From Paramacrobiotus metropolitanus (Eukaryota; Tardigrada; Eutardigrada; Parachela; Macrobiotidae), in assembly GCF_019649055.1 (NCBI RefSeq), contig NW_026570270.1, forward strand, positions 930,001 to 994,000: a DNA stretch of 64,000 nucleotides, given 5' to 3'. Below the pieces are notes generated by a model, which was given only the letters and a program-made list of their open reading frames with translations, had not been told where the DNA came from and did no database searches. The position numbers and the translations under genes were made by a program. Numbering within the stretch: position 1 is the first letter of the stretch; the number at the start of each line of letters is the position of its first letter. Shown here piece after piece: positions 47,101 through 60,500 of the stretch.

Positions 47101-50100
47101 TGCTGTATTATTCTGTAGATTATAAATACAGCAATTAAAGTTCCGAAATATGGAAACGAATAGTCGCAAAGGAGTTAATGTTCTACGTCTCCTATGCGAC
47201 CACACAACGCCAAGTGGGGGGAACTGGAGATGCTGTTGACCGGAAGCGCGAGTAAGGTGCGTGAACGCGAATGCGTTGTCCTCTGGTCGCTCCAGCCGTA
47301 CAGGCAACCCCTTTATTTTGATTCGGTAGGAGCAAAATAACGAAACAAAACAAAACAGGTGCGCGGCGGGCGGAAAACAAAATTCTCGACGTGCAGATCG
47401 AGAGGTGAACAAGTGCGAAATGAGAACTCGAGAGGCTAACCAGTGAGCGAGCAAAATGAAAACTCGTGATGGCAAGCGAGCGTGCAGTGTGAACAGTGCG
47501 CGGAAAGCGGCTAAACAGAGACAACACAAAGCGGCCGGCTTCCGTCCACATCAAAGCGCGCGAATGGTGGTCCGGCTCGGCCGATGCGGCGTGCAGAAGA
47601 AGAGAAGCGCCGTCGACGTAACGTTAACTTGAATTAACGTTGTTAATTAGCTGTTAATTATTGCATTTAATTTATATTGTACTTGCTATCCAGTTCCATT
47701 TAGACGAAATGTGCAATCGAATAATAAAAGAGCTTTTGAAGAGCTTTTGTGGATTTTCAGGCATTTTAACTTACAGGCAGTAACGTGGCAACTTCAGTCC
47801 TATAACGCCTGCCACACAGGGACCTGCAGTGCGGAAAGTTAAGGACAAGTAATTAATGGTCATGCCAAGAAGATCACAATCGAACTCACCCGTATTAATT
47901 CCGAACCGCAGATCAAACTCTTCACTGAGATTCTTGTAGCTCAAGCTGCTGCTTCGTCTGTTGGCCAGTCCGTCCGTATGTGCGGACAACTTGTTCGTAT
48001 CGTGCAGCAGCTCCGCCGCCATACACACAATTTCTTTGGCATGTTCCTGGCCATTCCGTACGGGTACTCCACTAACAAGCTGTAAGCAATCCAAAGGTCA
48101 TACGCTACAGATTACGCACCAATAACCGGGGAAAACTGAGTCGTACAAGGTGAGCATCGTTGATCGTTTCCACGTCGTACACTTCGAACTTCCGGGTTAC
48201 GGTATCAAAAATGCCGCATAAAGAGTTCAGAACATCGACGATCCATTTCAGCGAGGAGCCACTTTCGAGCATTTCGGACAACATGGGCACATCAGCGAAG
48301 CAGACGGTGGCACTGTCGAACATTTCCGGATGGACGGCTTCGCGTCGCTGCATTGCGTCGGCGATGGATCTGTCAGTATCAACTGTACACCCAATAAACA
48401 TACTACTTTATTTCTGGTTTTCTTACTGAGGAAGCAGAAAGCTCAGCATTTGCTCGGATCGGCGCTTTTCTTCCATGAAATTGCGTGTCTGTTCCTCGAC
48501 TTGGGATTCCAGCGTGATGGCGTACTTCTCCATAGATTTCATTAAGCTACCGATCAAGTTCCTCTCGGACTGACCGATGATTCGGTTGACTGTGGAGCGT
48601 ATTCGGGAAAACGCTGGGCGTTCATCAGGATTCTCCTCCCAACAGGTTTCCATGAGGCCGTAAATCCTCGGGTTACAAGCCACGCTGGGAACGGGCGGTC
48701 GTAATGGAGGAACGGAGCCGTGCTGAATCTGCCGATTGCACCAAATTTACTTGTAAGATATTCGTACCGACAGCGACTGGTTTACTCTACGTAGGTTGTT
48801 TGCGTAAGTAATAAACGATAAACGTGTAAAAGCAAATCCGTAAAAGCAAACGTACTTCTGCAACTATTTCCCTAGCTTTGTCATTGGTGATAGCAGAGTC
48901 TTCTAATCGGAACGGTCCAGAGCGAAGTATAATTTGTTGTAGCAGTATGGCAAAACTGTACACATCACCTGTGAACAAAGCATAAAAAAACCGTTGTAAT
49001 CCGCTTTTTTACTTTATCCGTTTGAAAGAAACATCACTGAAATCGATATTACCACAATATTTCTACGGAAATTAAAACGCTTTAAGGTTTCAGACGTTTT
49101 TGTGTCTTGTACGCTATAGCTATTGTCAATGATGGATGTATTTAAATCGCAATTGTGACCTTTTTGTGTGCCAAACGGATTCATCTTGTGCCGTAATAAT
49201 TCCGGAGCGCGCCACAGCAAAGTATAGAAATTCCTCTCCGTCTGTGAATTCGACGGTGGCTCGGTCCAGTGAAGTGGGCGGGTCAGCATGGGAATACCGT
49301 AATCGGTGACCTTCAGCACTAGCTGACTAGTAATTAGACAAGTCCCCGATGTCAAATTCCCGTGAGACTTAATGTCGCTGCCGTGAAGCATGTTCATACC
49401 CTGCGTGATAGCAAAAGCAATGCGTTGTTTACCGCTGACGGTAGGTAGTCCCAATACTATCAACCCACATCGACAATATCCATGATTAGGGAATTCTTGC
49501 AGGCTTGATCAAGCGGAAAGCTTTCCGCCAGGAGCAAATTAGTCAGTGTTCTGCGATGGCATAACTCGCCAACAGTGTACTGGCATACATTGTCGTCGCT
49601 GAGCACAATTCCGATAAAATGATGGAGATTTGTATGGTGCAGTGCTTTTAGCTGAAAATAATTAGACGAAATTACGTACGTACTGTAAAATGAGCATTAC
49701 TTCCATGCAAAAAAGCAGGCAACAATATCTGCGACATATAATATTAACATGGACAGAAGCGTAAAACACACAAAAATATACGTAGATGGAAACATGAGCG
49801 AATTGTTCGAAAACTAAAAAATTTTATCAGCATAAAATTAAAAAGAGAAGGAAAATTAATAATAAAAACTAGGGTAGTACGAACAAAATAGCATGGCATA
49901 CCGGCGTGACACTCTTCACTACCCGCGGTGACGCTTTGTGTTTGGGCTGCGGCAGATCCGCCAATCCGACTGGATTTGAACGGTATATTACAGGCAGCGC
50001 ATAGTACGCTCGTGCAACTGCATCCAGTTGAACCAGATCACCTTTTCCGGAAAACGATTTCTGTGAGGATACCCTCGACATTGTAAATTAATGGTGATGC

Positions 50101-52849
50101 TATTGGAGTCATCCATATGAAGTGTATTTTATATCAAAGCCGTATAATACAGCAAATGAAAGCCCTAATAAAGCTAATACGAGTATTAGTATCAGTTACA
50201 GTATTTGCGTACCTCGATTGGTTCGGAAAACGTAACCGAACGTTCACGAGGCCCAAGGGTGTCACCAATATCACCATCCACGACACGGTAGTCGTCCGCG
50301 ATGCCGGTTCCATTACCCACAACAAGAACCAATTCCCGTCGGTAGATTCTCCACCAGTAAGGATCTCGTTTGGCCGCAATACTACAATGTATACGTCATA
50401 CGCACCACCTTTACACTTTAGCAAATTTTGTAGTTGCGCTTAAATTTAGTTCAAGCAAGATTACGTTTTCTGAATATATGTGTAGACTCCAATCGGGATC
50501 AGTATCAGTAGAACCACCAGAACGCTCACTGATCCGGCAATCGCCGGTATCATGGAGGCCTGCACTGCTTGACACCTGGCCGCCTTTCCATCGAATCCAC
50601 AGAAGGGTGAGTTTGGCGGTAACGAATCACCATTGGGCCAATACAGAACGCCCAGGGGGAACACGCCAGTGGAAGTGGACGGGATAATGTACAAATCCTA
50701 CAATATGCCAACCAAATCAATACCGGCGCGCAACTGAACTGCTGAATGCCGGTACAATAAACTGCCCGCTGTTAGGATCCAGGTTACGAAACGCGTATGT
50801 TGAAATACGATCGCCGCTTTCGTCCAATTTGGAGACACGATTCAACGGTACGCTGAAGAATGTGAAGTTACGGGCGGTGGTGGATATTAACGAGCCGTTA
50901 AGGAAGTCTTGTCCCCGTGATAACAGTGTGACAACGAGACTGGCGTACAGATAGATGGTGTCGTATGAGTTTGCCACTATCATGTCGGGCTGCAAGAATG
51001 CTCGCTCTTGTCAAACATTTAGAACTTCAGCAGGAAAAAGAAGGGAGTGATGCCGAAGTAATATAGTATTAATCGTAAATCATCTTTGTACACTTTTTCC
51101 ATCGCTACAGCTACAACACCAGATGACACTCTAAAAGTCATTATAGCTGTAGGGCTAAACGCTGAGCTTACAGTAGAAGTTGTGCTGAACTTGTAATAGT
51201 TTTCCCGTCTTGATCGTCTTTTGACGTTCCTCCAAAACGTATTCAAACTGCTATCTATCGAGGATCGAATGGATAGAATCAGGAGCGTGCGAAACGCTGT
51301 GCGTGCATCCTGAAATTGTGCAATTGTACAAAACGGTGTACGTGGATTATACGCTGGTTAATTGATAATTGGGAACGACCTCATCACGGTCATCGTCAAA
51401 TCTCCACGTGAATCTTCCCCAGAAATCGCTTTCGAAATATTCCACAGCAATAAAAACCTAGAATACGTTACACAAAGATATGATGCAGATGCGCAGAGAC
51501 AGTTATCGTGAGAAGTCTTTACGTAGTCTCCGGATGTCATTCCTTCGTCTAGTGCCGCTAACATTATCTGGCGAACGGTGGAAGCGTTTGCCATGATAAA
51601 TACCACTGCAAAATTAAAAACTGTTAGCTGACATTTTTAAATACCTTGCGCGCGTCCTTTGTAGAGAATAATTAATGGTCCGGTCTTATGAACAAATGTC
51701 GGAAAGCCCTATTACCTCGCGAAACTGGTGTCACCGCGCGAAGATAGCTTCTGTAATCTCCCAACGTAGTAATCGAGCTATCGAAGCGTTTAGCCTTCGA
51801 CCCGTAATACAAATCAGGATTTCGGCGCAAAAAGGTAGCTGCTAGCAGTACACGCATTTCTCGGTAAAATGTGCCGAAGGTATCAAGGAAAAAATACGGT
51901 GTGGTATAGTTAAAGTAGTTTAGAAAGCGGAGGAGGCCGTAGGCCATGGATGTATGGGACACCGATGCACGGAGCATAAGTTTATAATCCGCAAAGGGCG
52001 CTTTGGTTCCTACACTGGCGGCTGGCATTCCGAAGAGCGGAATGGAAAGGTATTCAGCGAAATCATTTAGCGTCTCGGCAGCTGAACCGCATCCTGTAAT
52101 AAAAATATGTGCTTTTCCGGTTACCGTCTCATTCTGAATCGTTAATCAGATCCACAACCTTCATGAACTGAATAAAATATTCACCTGTGTATAAGAAAAA
52201 TATGATAGTATAAAGAGACTTACATGTACAATATTGACGGCGTACGTGTAAAACTACGGTGAACTGCATTTGTGTTTAGAAACTTAGCAATCCAAATATA
52301 ACAATTTTAAGTGCTTCTAGTCGCGGTTGCCAAATAATCATGCTGTCGATATATATGATATTATATTAATTCAAATTAGCATAACACTCCATTCAATTAT
52401 CAAGTACCAGCCAAGTCCTTACCCGGACCGAAATACACGTTGCAAGTAATATTTCTCTGCCATAAATCCATGGCATACGACAATACCATCGGTTTCCCCA
52501 AGCATCGACTTCCGATATCGACGTAAATAGTCTGCATGGTGAGATTGGCGGGAAACACATTCTGATTGACCCATTCCACGGCTAATTCAATGGCCGCTGC
52601 GGATTTATCATAATCATGCAGATCATACGTATTCCCGCGCTCCATAAGAATGCATCCGCGTAAAGTAACGCTGTCGTTCATTGCAGGAAGACTTGCAGGT
52701 AAAAAATCCTTGGCTTGGACTGTACGCCACGCCAGCGTAGTTGTTTCAGCGGGCGCCAATGTGGTTGTGTTATTCTGCTGCCCGTAAGAAATTCTCAATG
52801 TTTTTATAAAAAACAAACAGAATAATGGTCCTGCTGCCGTGATGTACAT
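44186..52849 (-). CDS. Receptor guanylate cyclase, copy A
   Basis: Nineteen exons (minus): 52423..52849, 51716..52093, 51523..51605, 51353..51457, 51172..51309, 50756..50989, 50465..50697, 50213..50381, 49902..50060, 49469..49651, 49160..49400, 48856..48968, 48427..48728, 48147..48369, 47890..48079, 47775..47823, 46980..47029, 44544..44641 and 44186..44245; 1144 residues, every junction in frame. Order: signal peptide MYITAAGPLFCLFFI, ANF-receptor-type ectodomain (MLAALDEGMTSGDY), one membrane helix (IAGSVSVLVVLLILIPIGVY), a kinase-homology domain (SHGNLTSGTC and TDYGI, no catalytic Asp in the HRD position), a dimerisation helix (SMEKYAITLESQVEEQTRNF) and the cyclase domain. The cyclase keeps both metal Asp (FADVPML, TINDAHL), the guanine-selecting Glu and Cys (VETI, RYCLFGD) and NTAARM. 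It would make cGMP at the cell surface on ligand binding. The ligand is unknown. Confidence 0.92.
44863..46945. mobile_element. Non-autonomous Helitron in an intron of guanylate cyclase A
   Basis: The 5' end TCCTATATATTAATAAAA begins after a host A at 44862. The 3' end has a GC hairpin CCGCGC-AGTTT-GCGCGG (46919-46935), six bases, then CTAG (46942-46945) followed by host T. TC start, hairpin, CTAG end and A/T insertion are Helitron hallmarks. No Rep/helicase frame is readable in the 2083 bp. Removing it leaves a 255-bp intron, close to the 257 bp of the same intron in copy B. Confidence 0.85.
47190..47620. other. GC-rich insertion in an intron of guanylate cyclase A
   Basis: The intron between exons 16 and 17 is 745 bp in copy A and 294 bp in copy B. 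The extra ~450 bp is much richer in G and C than intron sequence around it and purine-rich on the plus strand. No inverted repeat, domain or splice-supported frame was found. It ends in the near-palindrome AACGTTAACTTGAATTAACGTT. It may be a repeat or an internal promoter-like segment. Confidence 0.4.
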
Positions 52850-54597
52850 AGTGATATAATTATAAATTATTGCTAGATGTTTTGATCGGAAAATACTATC
52901 CCCATCGAAAGGCGAGTAGGAGGTGCTAAATCCTACACACCGGTATGTATATGCTATGGATGAAGAAATCCACTTTGAGCTATCGCTCGCATGAATGATT
53001 TGCCAGAACCGTATTGTATCGCCAAAATAATTAGGAATCACATGTGTGCGCCTAGTAATTACCAACCCGAAAGCAATAATTCCGGGTTATTCCCTTTGAG
53101 AGTACCATTTCTACACTGACCGGGGAAAATTTACCAGGCCACCGTAACCCTGATTAAAATGTCATACGATTATTAATAGAATTCATTACGTATAACCCTT
53201 ACCTTTGCAAGACTTTTCAAGGAATCTTCCTGCATTTCAAATTTTTAGTACATATTAAGATCGCCTACATAGTTCTAGGAAACACAAGAAAAGCATATTC
53301 CCAACCAAAAAAATTTCCGTTCATGTTTCAACTCTTGGATTGTTCTAAGGAGGACAGAAGTCGCAGACTCGCAGGCGCAGGAAATCATGCGCAAGGCGTT
53401 CCTGTCTGCTGTTGAGTTCTTTTCCCTAGCTCTTTGACAATTACGCTAGCCGATGGGCGCCAATGGCCCCATGTCGTGAAAGCAATTGGTAAAAGATTAC
53501 TGCCCTTCCGGCTAAGCGTAAGTGCGCGACCGCAAGTTTCTTTCGTCCGCTAGAACAGCCGCACATGCAGCGTTTACTGAAGTCGACTGCATGTAAAAAA
53601 GTGGGACCGTGTCGACACAGGTTACATTACTGCACCAGGCACGTTCCCCTTTTCTTGCACCATACCAGCGACGCGGATATTGTCCCATTTAAAAAAATCT
53701 CACAAAATTGAAATAGCACAGATCCTTACGTTTTTTACGCATGACGATGTCGTACAAAAGTCATCTTTACCCCCTGCTTATGCTGTATCGATCGGAATCC
53801 TGTAACGCGATTCTCGTTAATAATGGGATGCAGCAAGTTGATATCGAAGTCTATAGAACAACATACGAGTATTTTGCAGTTCTGTTGCGGTATTTTTATG
53901 CGCGGGGCATTCTTGTATATCAACTTTTACATATAATATCGTAAACTTTAATGTAATTAATTATCGTTAATTGCTGATGTTGATTATGGTTAAGTGTTGT
54001 TGATTCTTTTTCCCGTACGAGAACATTAGTTTTGTTGTTTGATGTGCTTGCGGCATTATTTGTTTTTTTGAAATGATTCTACTTAATTTGACTTTTGCTG
54101 GATTTCTGGGTTTACAAGTACCCACACATTTCATTTCGCGTGAAAGGTACAAACTGCCGAGTACACAATCCACCACAATGGTCGGATACCAGAAACTGCA
54201 CGATTTAATGCTGTTTTGCGTTAAGACATACGAAGAGGAAATACGAATACCCCCGTAATTAACAGTCTGCCATTTTTCAACTTTGTTTGACCTCAATTCA
54301 ACTGAAAGAATTATGTAAATATAAATAAGTGCTCTCTGTGAAATATAAATAAACATTCTTTTAAAAGATAATTCTGTACTCAATCGGCATCATCGAACAA
54401 ATTGCGGCTGGCTTGCATATTTATTTTATTTTGGCGGCTTGTGGCGCCGGCGGGCAGTTGCATGGTTTATTAACAATTCTGTACACGCTGTTGAACTAAG
54501 GTATCTGTGGTAAGTGTGGTCGGCAAATAATCGAGCTTAAGTGACTCATTTCGGAACCCATTCCGCTAATAGATCAATAGGGGAATCCGTATTCTTT
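52850..54597. other. Spacer between the two guanylate cyclase genes
   Basis: It includes the upstream flank of copy A and the downstream flank of copy B. About 53190-53650 and 53740-54370 have no counterpart in the other unit. Open frames here are not supported as genes. Confidence 0.45.
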
Positions 54598-57500
54598 TTA
54601 GGACGGAAGTTGATGCGTGCTATCCACTACCCAGTACGTCTCCATAAAGCCTTTGCCCTGTAAAATACAGTGAGCGTTGTATAATAAAACGCAGAACCAC
54701 CGTGAAGGTTTTGTTTCGGTTAGGCGTTTTACAACACTTCTCCGATCTTTAAGCGTACAGTGAATGCATTTGAACAGTGTTGGCGGCTATACTGCAAAAT
54801 TAGCGTATCCACCGGCCCGAAACTAAATTGCGTTTTAATTACCCGGATTTTAAAATGTAAATTTATGTATATTGAGGAAATGAATTCAAAGATATTTCAC
54901 TTTCTGATCAACTTCAGTGCAAGTGTTTTTTACCTTTATGTCGATTTTCCCGCGACTGGAAAATAAAAACCGATCGGGACATGTCTGATCCAGCAAGCAC
55001 TTTGTTGATAAGCTGCTGTGTATTTTTCCCGCTGTAACAAAAAGTCAAAGACATTGTTTGCCGTGGGCCCTGGTGTGTCTCAAAAGCGTGCCTTTACGCT
55101 TTTCGAAATAAGCAGAGTATCATACAGATGACGCAAAGAAATCCTCGTTTAACTGTAAAACATTTGTAATTACCGGCTCATTATTGGGCTGATTAATAAT
55201 AATAATAATAATAACACTAACGGAGATTATTGCTTTTGCAACGAGGCGTTGCCCCTCTGGGCTTCGGACAGCACGCTATGTTGCTTACCGGTTCCATACG
55301 TTTTCATCCTGGCCGCCGTATTGACCGTATCGCCGAACCTTGAAAATCCCAGCATCCATAACCAAAGTTAAGTTTCCGCAACTATGCTATGAGCGATTCA
55401 GCCCACATAAATTTCTTCCTTTTAGTAAGCATAAACTAAAGGACTGAAGAGAAACTTATCAATTATTCTACAGGTAGCAAGCAGTACTACAGTATTTTAT
55501 GGATATGAAAGTAATATGGAATATAATACCGCAAAGTGATTAAAGAACCTATGCAAGTTGTACTTATTCCTGAGTTTCCACGAAATATGCTATCAAACGT
55601 TGCAGAAGAGGTTCTGGTTTTCAAACACTTACAGACAGTAACGTGGCAGTTTCAGTCCTATGACACCAGCCACACATGGACCTGTATTTTATAAAGGTAA
55701 CCCTTGGTAACTGAGGGTCAAACCACTGCCAAGAACATCATCATCAAACTTGCCCGTATTAATTCCAAATCGCAGATCAAACTCTTCGCTGAGATTCTTA
55801 TAGCTAAAGCTGCTGCCACGTCTCCTGGTTAATCCGTCCGTGTATGCCGACCGCTTGTTCGTATCGTGCAGTAACTCCGTAGCCATACAAACAATTTCTT
55901 TGGCGTGTTCCTGACCATTCCGTATGGGAACTCCGCTCACAAGCTATAAACAGCCAAAAAACCACAGTATGGTGTTATGCACTAATAACTGGTGAAAGTG
56001 AGTCGTACCAAGTGAGCATCATTGATAGTTTCCACGTCGTACACTTCAAACTTTCTGGCTACGGTATCGAAAATACGGCAGAGAGAGTTCAGAACATCGA
56101 TGATCCATTTTAACGACGGACCACTTTCCAGCATCTCAGACAACATGGGCACATCCGCGAAGCAGACGGTGGCACTGTCGAACATTTCCGGATGGACGGC
56201 TTCGCGTCGCTGCATTGCGTCGGCGACTGAGCTATCGGTAGTCGACGTTAGACAAAATGACCATATTCTGTATTTCGTTGGCTGCAGCTTTCTTACTGAG
56301 GAAGTAAAGAGCTCAGCATTTGCTCAGATCGGCGTTTTTCTTCCATAAAATTGCGCGTCTGCTCCTCGACTTGTGTTTCGAGCGTGATGGCGTACTTCTC
56401 CATAGATTTCATTAAGCTACCGATCAAGTTCCTCTCGGACTGACCGATGATTCGGTTGACTGTGGAGCGTATTCGGGAAAACGCTGGGCGTTCATCAGGA
56501 TTCTCCTCCCAACAGGTTTCCATGAGGTCGTAAATCCTCGGGTTGCAAGCCACACTGGGAACGGGCGGTCGTAATGGAGGAACGGAACCGTGCTGAACCT
56601 ATCGTTTACATTAAATTCAATTTTAAAATATTTGTGCCAACAAATGATTTCATGGTTCACTGAGTGCACACGACATTATCACACAAACGAGGTTTTGCGT
56701 AATAAACGGTAACCGTAACAGAATCTACGTTTGCAAAAATAATCGTACTTCTGCAACTATTTCTCTGGCTCTGTCATTGGTGATAGCAGAGTCTTCTAAT
56801 CGGAATGGTCCAGACCGAAGGATAATTTGTTGCAGTAATATGGCAAAACTATAAACATCACCTGTGAATAAAGCAGGGAAAGATCTTTTAATCCGTTTTT
56901 TCATCCTTTTAAGAGAAGCAGGGTTGAGATTGATATTATTGCAAAATTTATTTAATCCATACTGAAATCAAAAGGCCTTAAGGTTTCGGACGCTGATGTT
57001 TCTTCTACGGTACAGCTACTACAAATGATGGATGTGTGTAAATCGCAACTTTGACCTTTCTGTGTGCCAAACGGATTCATCTTGTGCCGTAATAATTCCG
57101 GAGCGCGCCACAGCAAAGTATAGAAATTCCTCTCCGTCTGCGAATTTGACGGTGGCAAGGTCCATTGAAGTGGGCGGGTCAGCATGGGAATACCGTAATC
57201 GGTGACCTTCAGCACTAGCTGACTGGTAATTAGACAGGTCCCCGATGTCAAATTCCCGTGAGACTTAATGTCGCTGCCGTGAAGCATGTTCATACCCTGC
57301 GTGATAGCAAAAATATTACGTTATTTACCGCTGATAGTTTGTGTGTAGCCGACTTATTATCAACCTACATCGACAATATCCATGATTAGGGAATCCTTGC
57401 AGGCTTGATCAAGCGGAAAGCTTTCTTCCAGGAGCAGATTAGTCAGTGTTCTGCGATGGCATAACTCGCCAACAGTGTACTGGCATACATTGTCGTCGCT

Positions 57501-60500
57501 GAGCACAATTCCGATAAAATGATGGAGATTTATATGGTGCAGTGTTTTTAGCTGAAGACAAGTCGAAGAAACTACGTTTACTGCTGGGAAGCGTAAAATA
57601 AACGCCACTGTACTTCCATGCGAAAATTGTTGTCAAAAGATTTTGTAACCTAACTGTCAAAGCGAAGTATGCACAAGTTGTTAGAAAAAGAAGACTTTAA
57701 CAATAAAAAACGATACGCGGAAATGACTTAGTATACCGGTTTTATGCTCTTTATTATCCGCGGTGACGCTTTGTGTTTGGGCTGCGGCAGATCCGCCAAT
57801 CCGACTGGATTTGATCGATATATTACAGGCAGCGCAAAATACGCTCGGGCCACTGCATCCAGTTGAGCTAAGTCATCTTTTCCGGAAAATGATTTCTGTG
57901 AGAACATCCTCGACAAATAAACTGATGGAGATACTGTTGAGGCTACACTGTATAGCCATCCACACGAAGTACATAATGTTATTATGTCGTTATGTCTTAT
58001 CAAAGCCTACCGGTATACGATTTCTAGTTCAAGCTATACCTCCATCGGTTCGGTAAACGTAACCGAGCGTTCGCGAAGCCCAATGGTGTCGCCTGTATCT
58101 CCTTCAACGGCACAACACTCGTCCGCGATGCCTGATCCATCGCCCACAACCAGAGCTAGCTCCCGTCGGTAAATTCTCCACCAATAAGGATCACGTTTGG
58201 CCGCAATACTGCATGTGTACGCACCAACTATGTGTTTAAAAAATTTTGTAGCCTTGGGTTTAATCAAAATTACGTTTTTTGAATATATGTGTAGACTCCA
58301 ATCGGGATGAGTATCAATAGAACCACCAGAACGCTCACTGATCCGGCAATCGCCGGTATCATGGAGGCTTGCGCTGCTTGACACCTGGCCGCCTTTCCAT
58401 CGAATCCACAGAAGGGTGAGTTTGGCGGTAGCGTGTCACCGTTGGGCCAGTACAGAACGCCGAGCGGAAACACACCAGCGAAAGTCGATGGAATAATGTA
58501 CAAATCCTGAAACGGGCCAGCCAAATTAACAACCGGCGGGCAGGTAATTGCCATCGCAAATTTGATGACAATCTATTAGTACAATAAATTGGCCGCTGTT
58601 CGGATCCAGGTTGCGAAACGCATATGTTAAAATGCGATCGCCGTTTTCGTCCAGTTTGGAGACACGGCTTTGCGGTACGCTGAAGAATGTGAAGTTACTG
58701 GCGGTGGCGGCAAGTAGCGAGCCGTTAAGGAAGTCTTGTCCCCGTGATAACAGTGTGACAACGAGACTGGCATAAAGGTAGATGGTATCGTACGAGTTCA
58801 CAGCCATCATGTCCGGCTGAAAGAATATCCACTCTTGTCAAATAACATGAGACAGAAGATGTTTCACGTCAACAATGCGTCGACAATACAAGTACAAGCC
58901 CGTCCAACAATTCTGTGACCGCTGTAAGCGGGAATTTAAAGAAACGTGGGCCTGAGCCATTTAATGTGATTCGACACGTCACGCCACATGAGTCTGCGTA
59001 TTCAACGTAAATAAGCAATACCTGATGATTATTAATACCTGATAATATTAACTGTGATGAAGGCTTTATCGGTGATTAATTGTGATCTAATAAATTATTA
59101 TTGGTTAAATATTGATAAATATATCTGCCACTACACTACGATGCGTATTTGCATTACTGTGCGCGGTTTATATGCGCTGCGCTTACACTCTTACAGCGGT
59201 CAAAGAATTGTTGGACGGGCTTGTATGAAGCCTTATCGAAGTAAAGAACGGTTAATTAAGACACACACATCAAAACACTAAACGCGCCAGATTTATCTGT
59301 CTGAGCCCACCTTCAAGATTTCTTTTTCACTCTGTTTACTTGCCTTGTTGTTTTCCATGTACCGCGATGTTCGCAGTGGCGTCAGTATATAAAGCGTGAT
59401 ACTCGTACATCGCAATGTTAGCGTTTTTCGCTTGCTGCCTAATGCGATTTCCTTGACTAGAATTTCCCCTCCCCACTCTCCTCTCTTTTTCTCAGAGACG
59501 GCGTTCTCCTTGTCGTATTCATATCGCCTATCTATAGGTCTCGCCATGAATTATTTGTTGTTTCCCAGTTTTTAACCCACAAAGCAATAAAAGTTCTGAG
59601 GTCTCCTGTGGTGAGGTTTTGGTGAGTGTCACGAATTTAATCATCGTTATAATATTATATTTTTGTTACCGCTGCAGCTACAACAACTGATTTCCAAAAC
59701 CTGTATCATTATAATTTATACAAGGTAAGCCTCGCGCTCCGCGCTCGGCAAGTGTGTATTGGAAAGGTCAGGCTTGAATTTATGGATTAGCTCAGACCAC
59801 TCGGTCACTCACTCGCGTACAGATTTTGCTCAAGGAACAGTTGTGGTAGATCGGTCGCTTACTCATCTACAGAATTTGCTCACGGGACAGTAGTGTTATC
59901 TCGTTTACTCGCTCATTTGGAGATTTTGCTCATGAGTCGTGGTAGCTCGGTCACTCACTCATCTACAGATTTCGCTCACCGCTCAGGGGATAGTCGTGTT
60001 AGCTCGGTTTCGCCCTCACCTACAGATTTTGCTCAAGGGACGGTGGTGGTAGCTCTTTTACTCGCTGATCTGGAGATTTTGATCATGAGTCGTGATGGAT
60101 CGGTCGGTCACTCATCTACAGATTTCGCTTGGACGTCTAATGGACGGTAAGAATGTGTGAATGATGCAGCAAGGGTACAAAAGCCTTTCGCATCTGCGCT
60201 CACTATGTTAGGTCCTCCTTTAAACCTTTTTTAACTAAAAACGTTACTTTAATTTTGTACTATATGTAACAGTACATAATAACTTGGTACAGTATATTCT
60301 CAGATCCATGGTTACAGTTTTCTGTATCTGTACTTTACGTATATCTGTACTTATCGTTGAAATAAAACGTGCTATACAGATGTCAGGTATCTCAAATAAA
60401 AAGTAAGAAGGTGCTTTGTCAGGATCATCCACAAATTTCAGGAAGGCAAAAGACCACAAAAATCCCACCCGCCCCTCGTGGTGGTTGAGTTCCTGAGTAG

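Larger units (their letters stand above)
43950..53740. repeat. Segmental duplication, unit A (direct repeat with unit B)
   Basis: It contains guanylate cyclase A plus both flanks. The left flank matches 54370-54690 and the right flank matches up to about 63070; for example AAAGCAATAATTCCGGGTTA is found at both 53071 and 62830. Unit A carries extra insertions in two introns and about 0.45 kb near 53190-53650. Confidence 0.85.

Noticed and set aside
47062-47529. 155-codon minus-strand open frame with hydrophobic start
   Set aside because: It lies in a copy-A-only intron insertion and shows no domain; the open frame follows from the purine bias of the plus strand.
59385-59395. TATATAAAG resembling a TATA box
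   Set aside because: No gene starts downstream on that strand; it is within an intron of guanylate cyclase B.
59893-60150. 85-codon open frame with repeated Ser/His/Thr segments
   Set aside because: It is the translation of the minisatellite.
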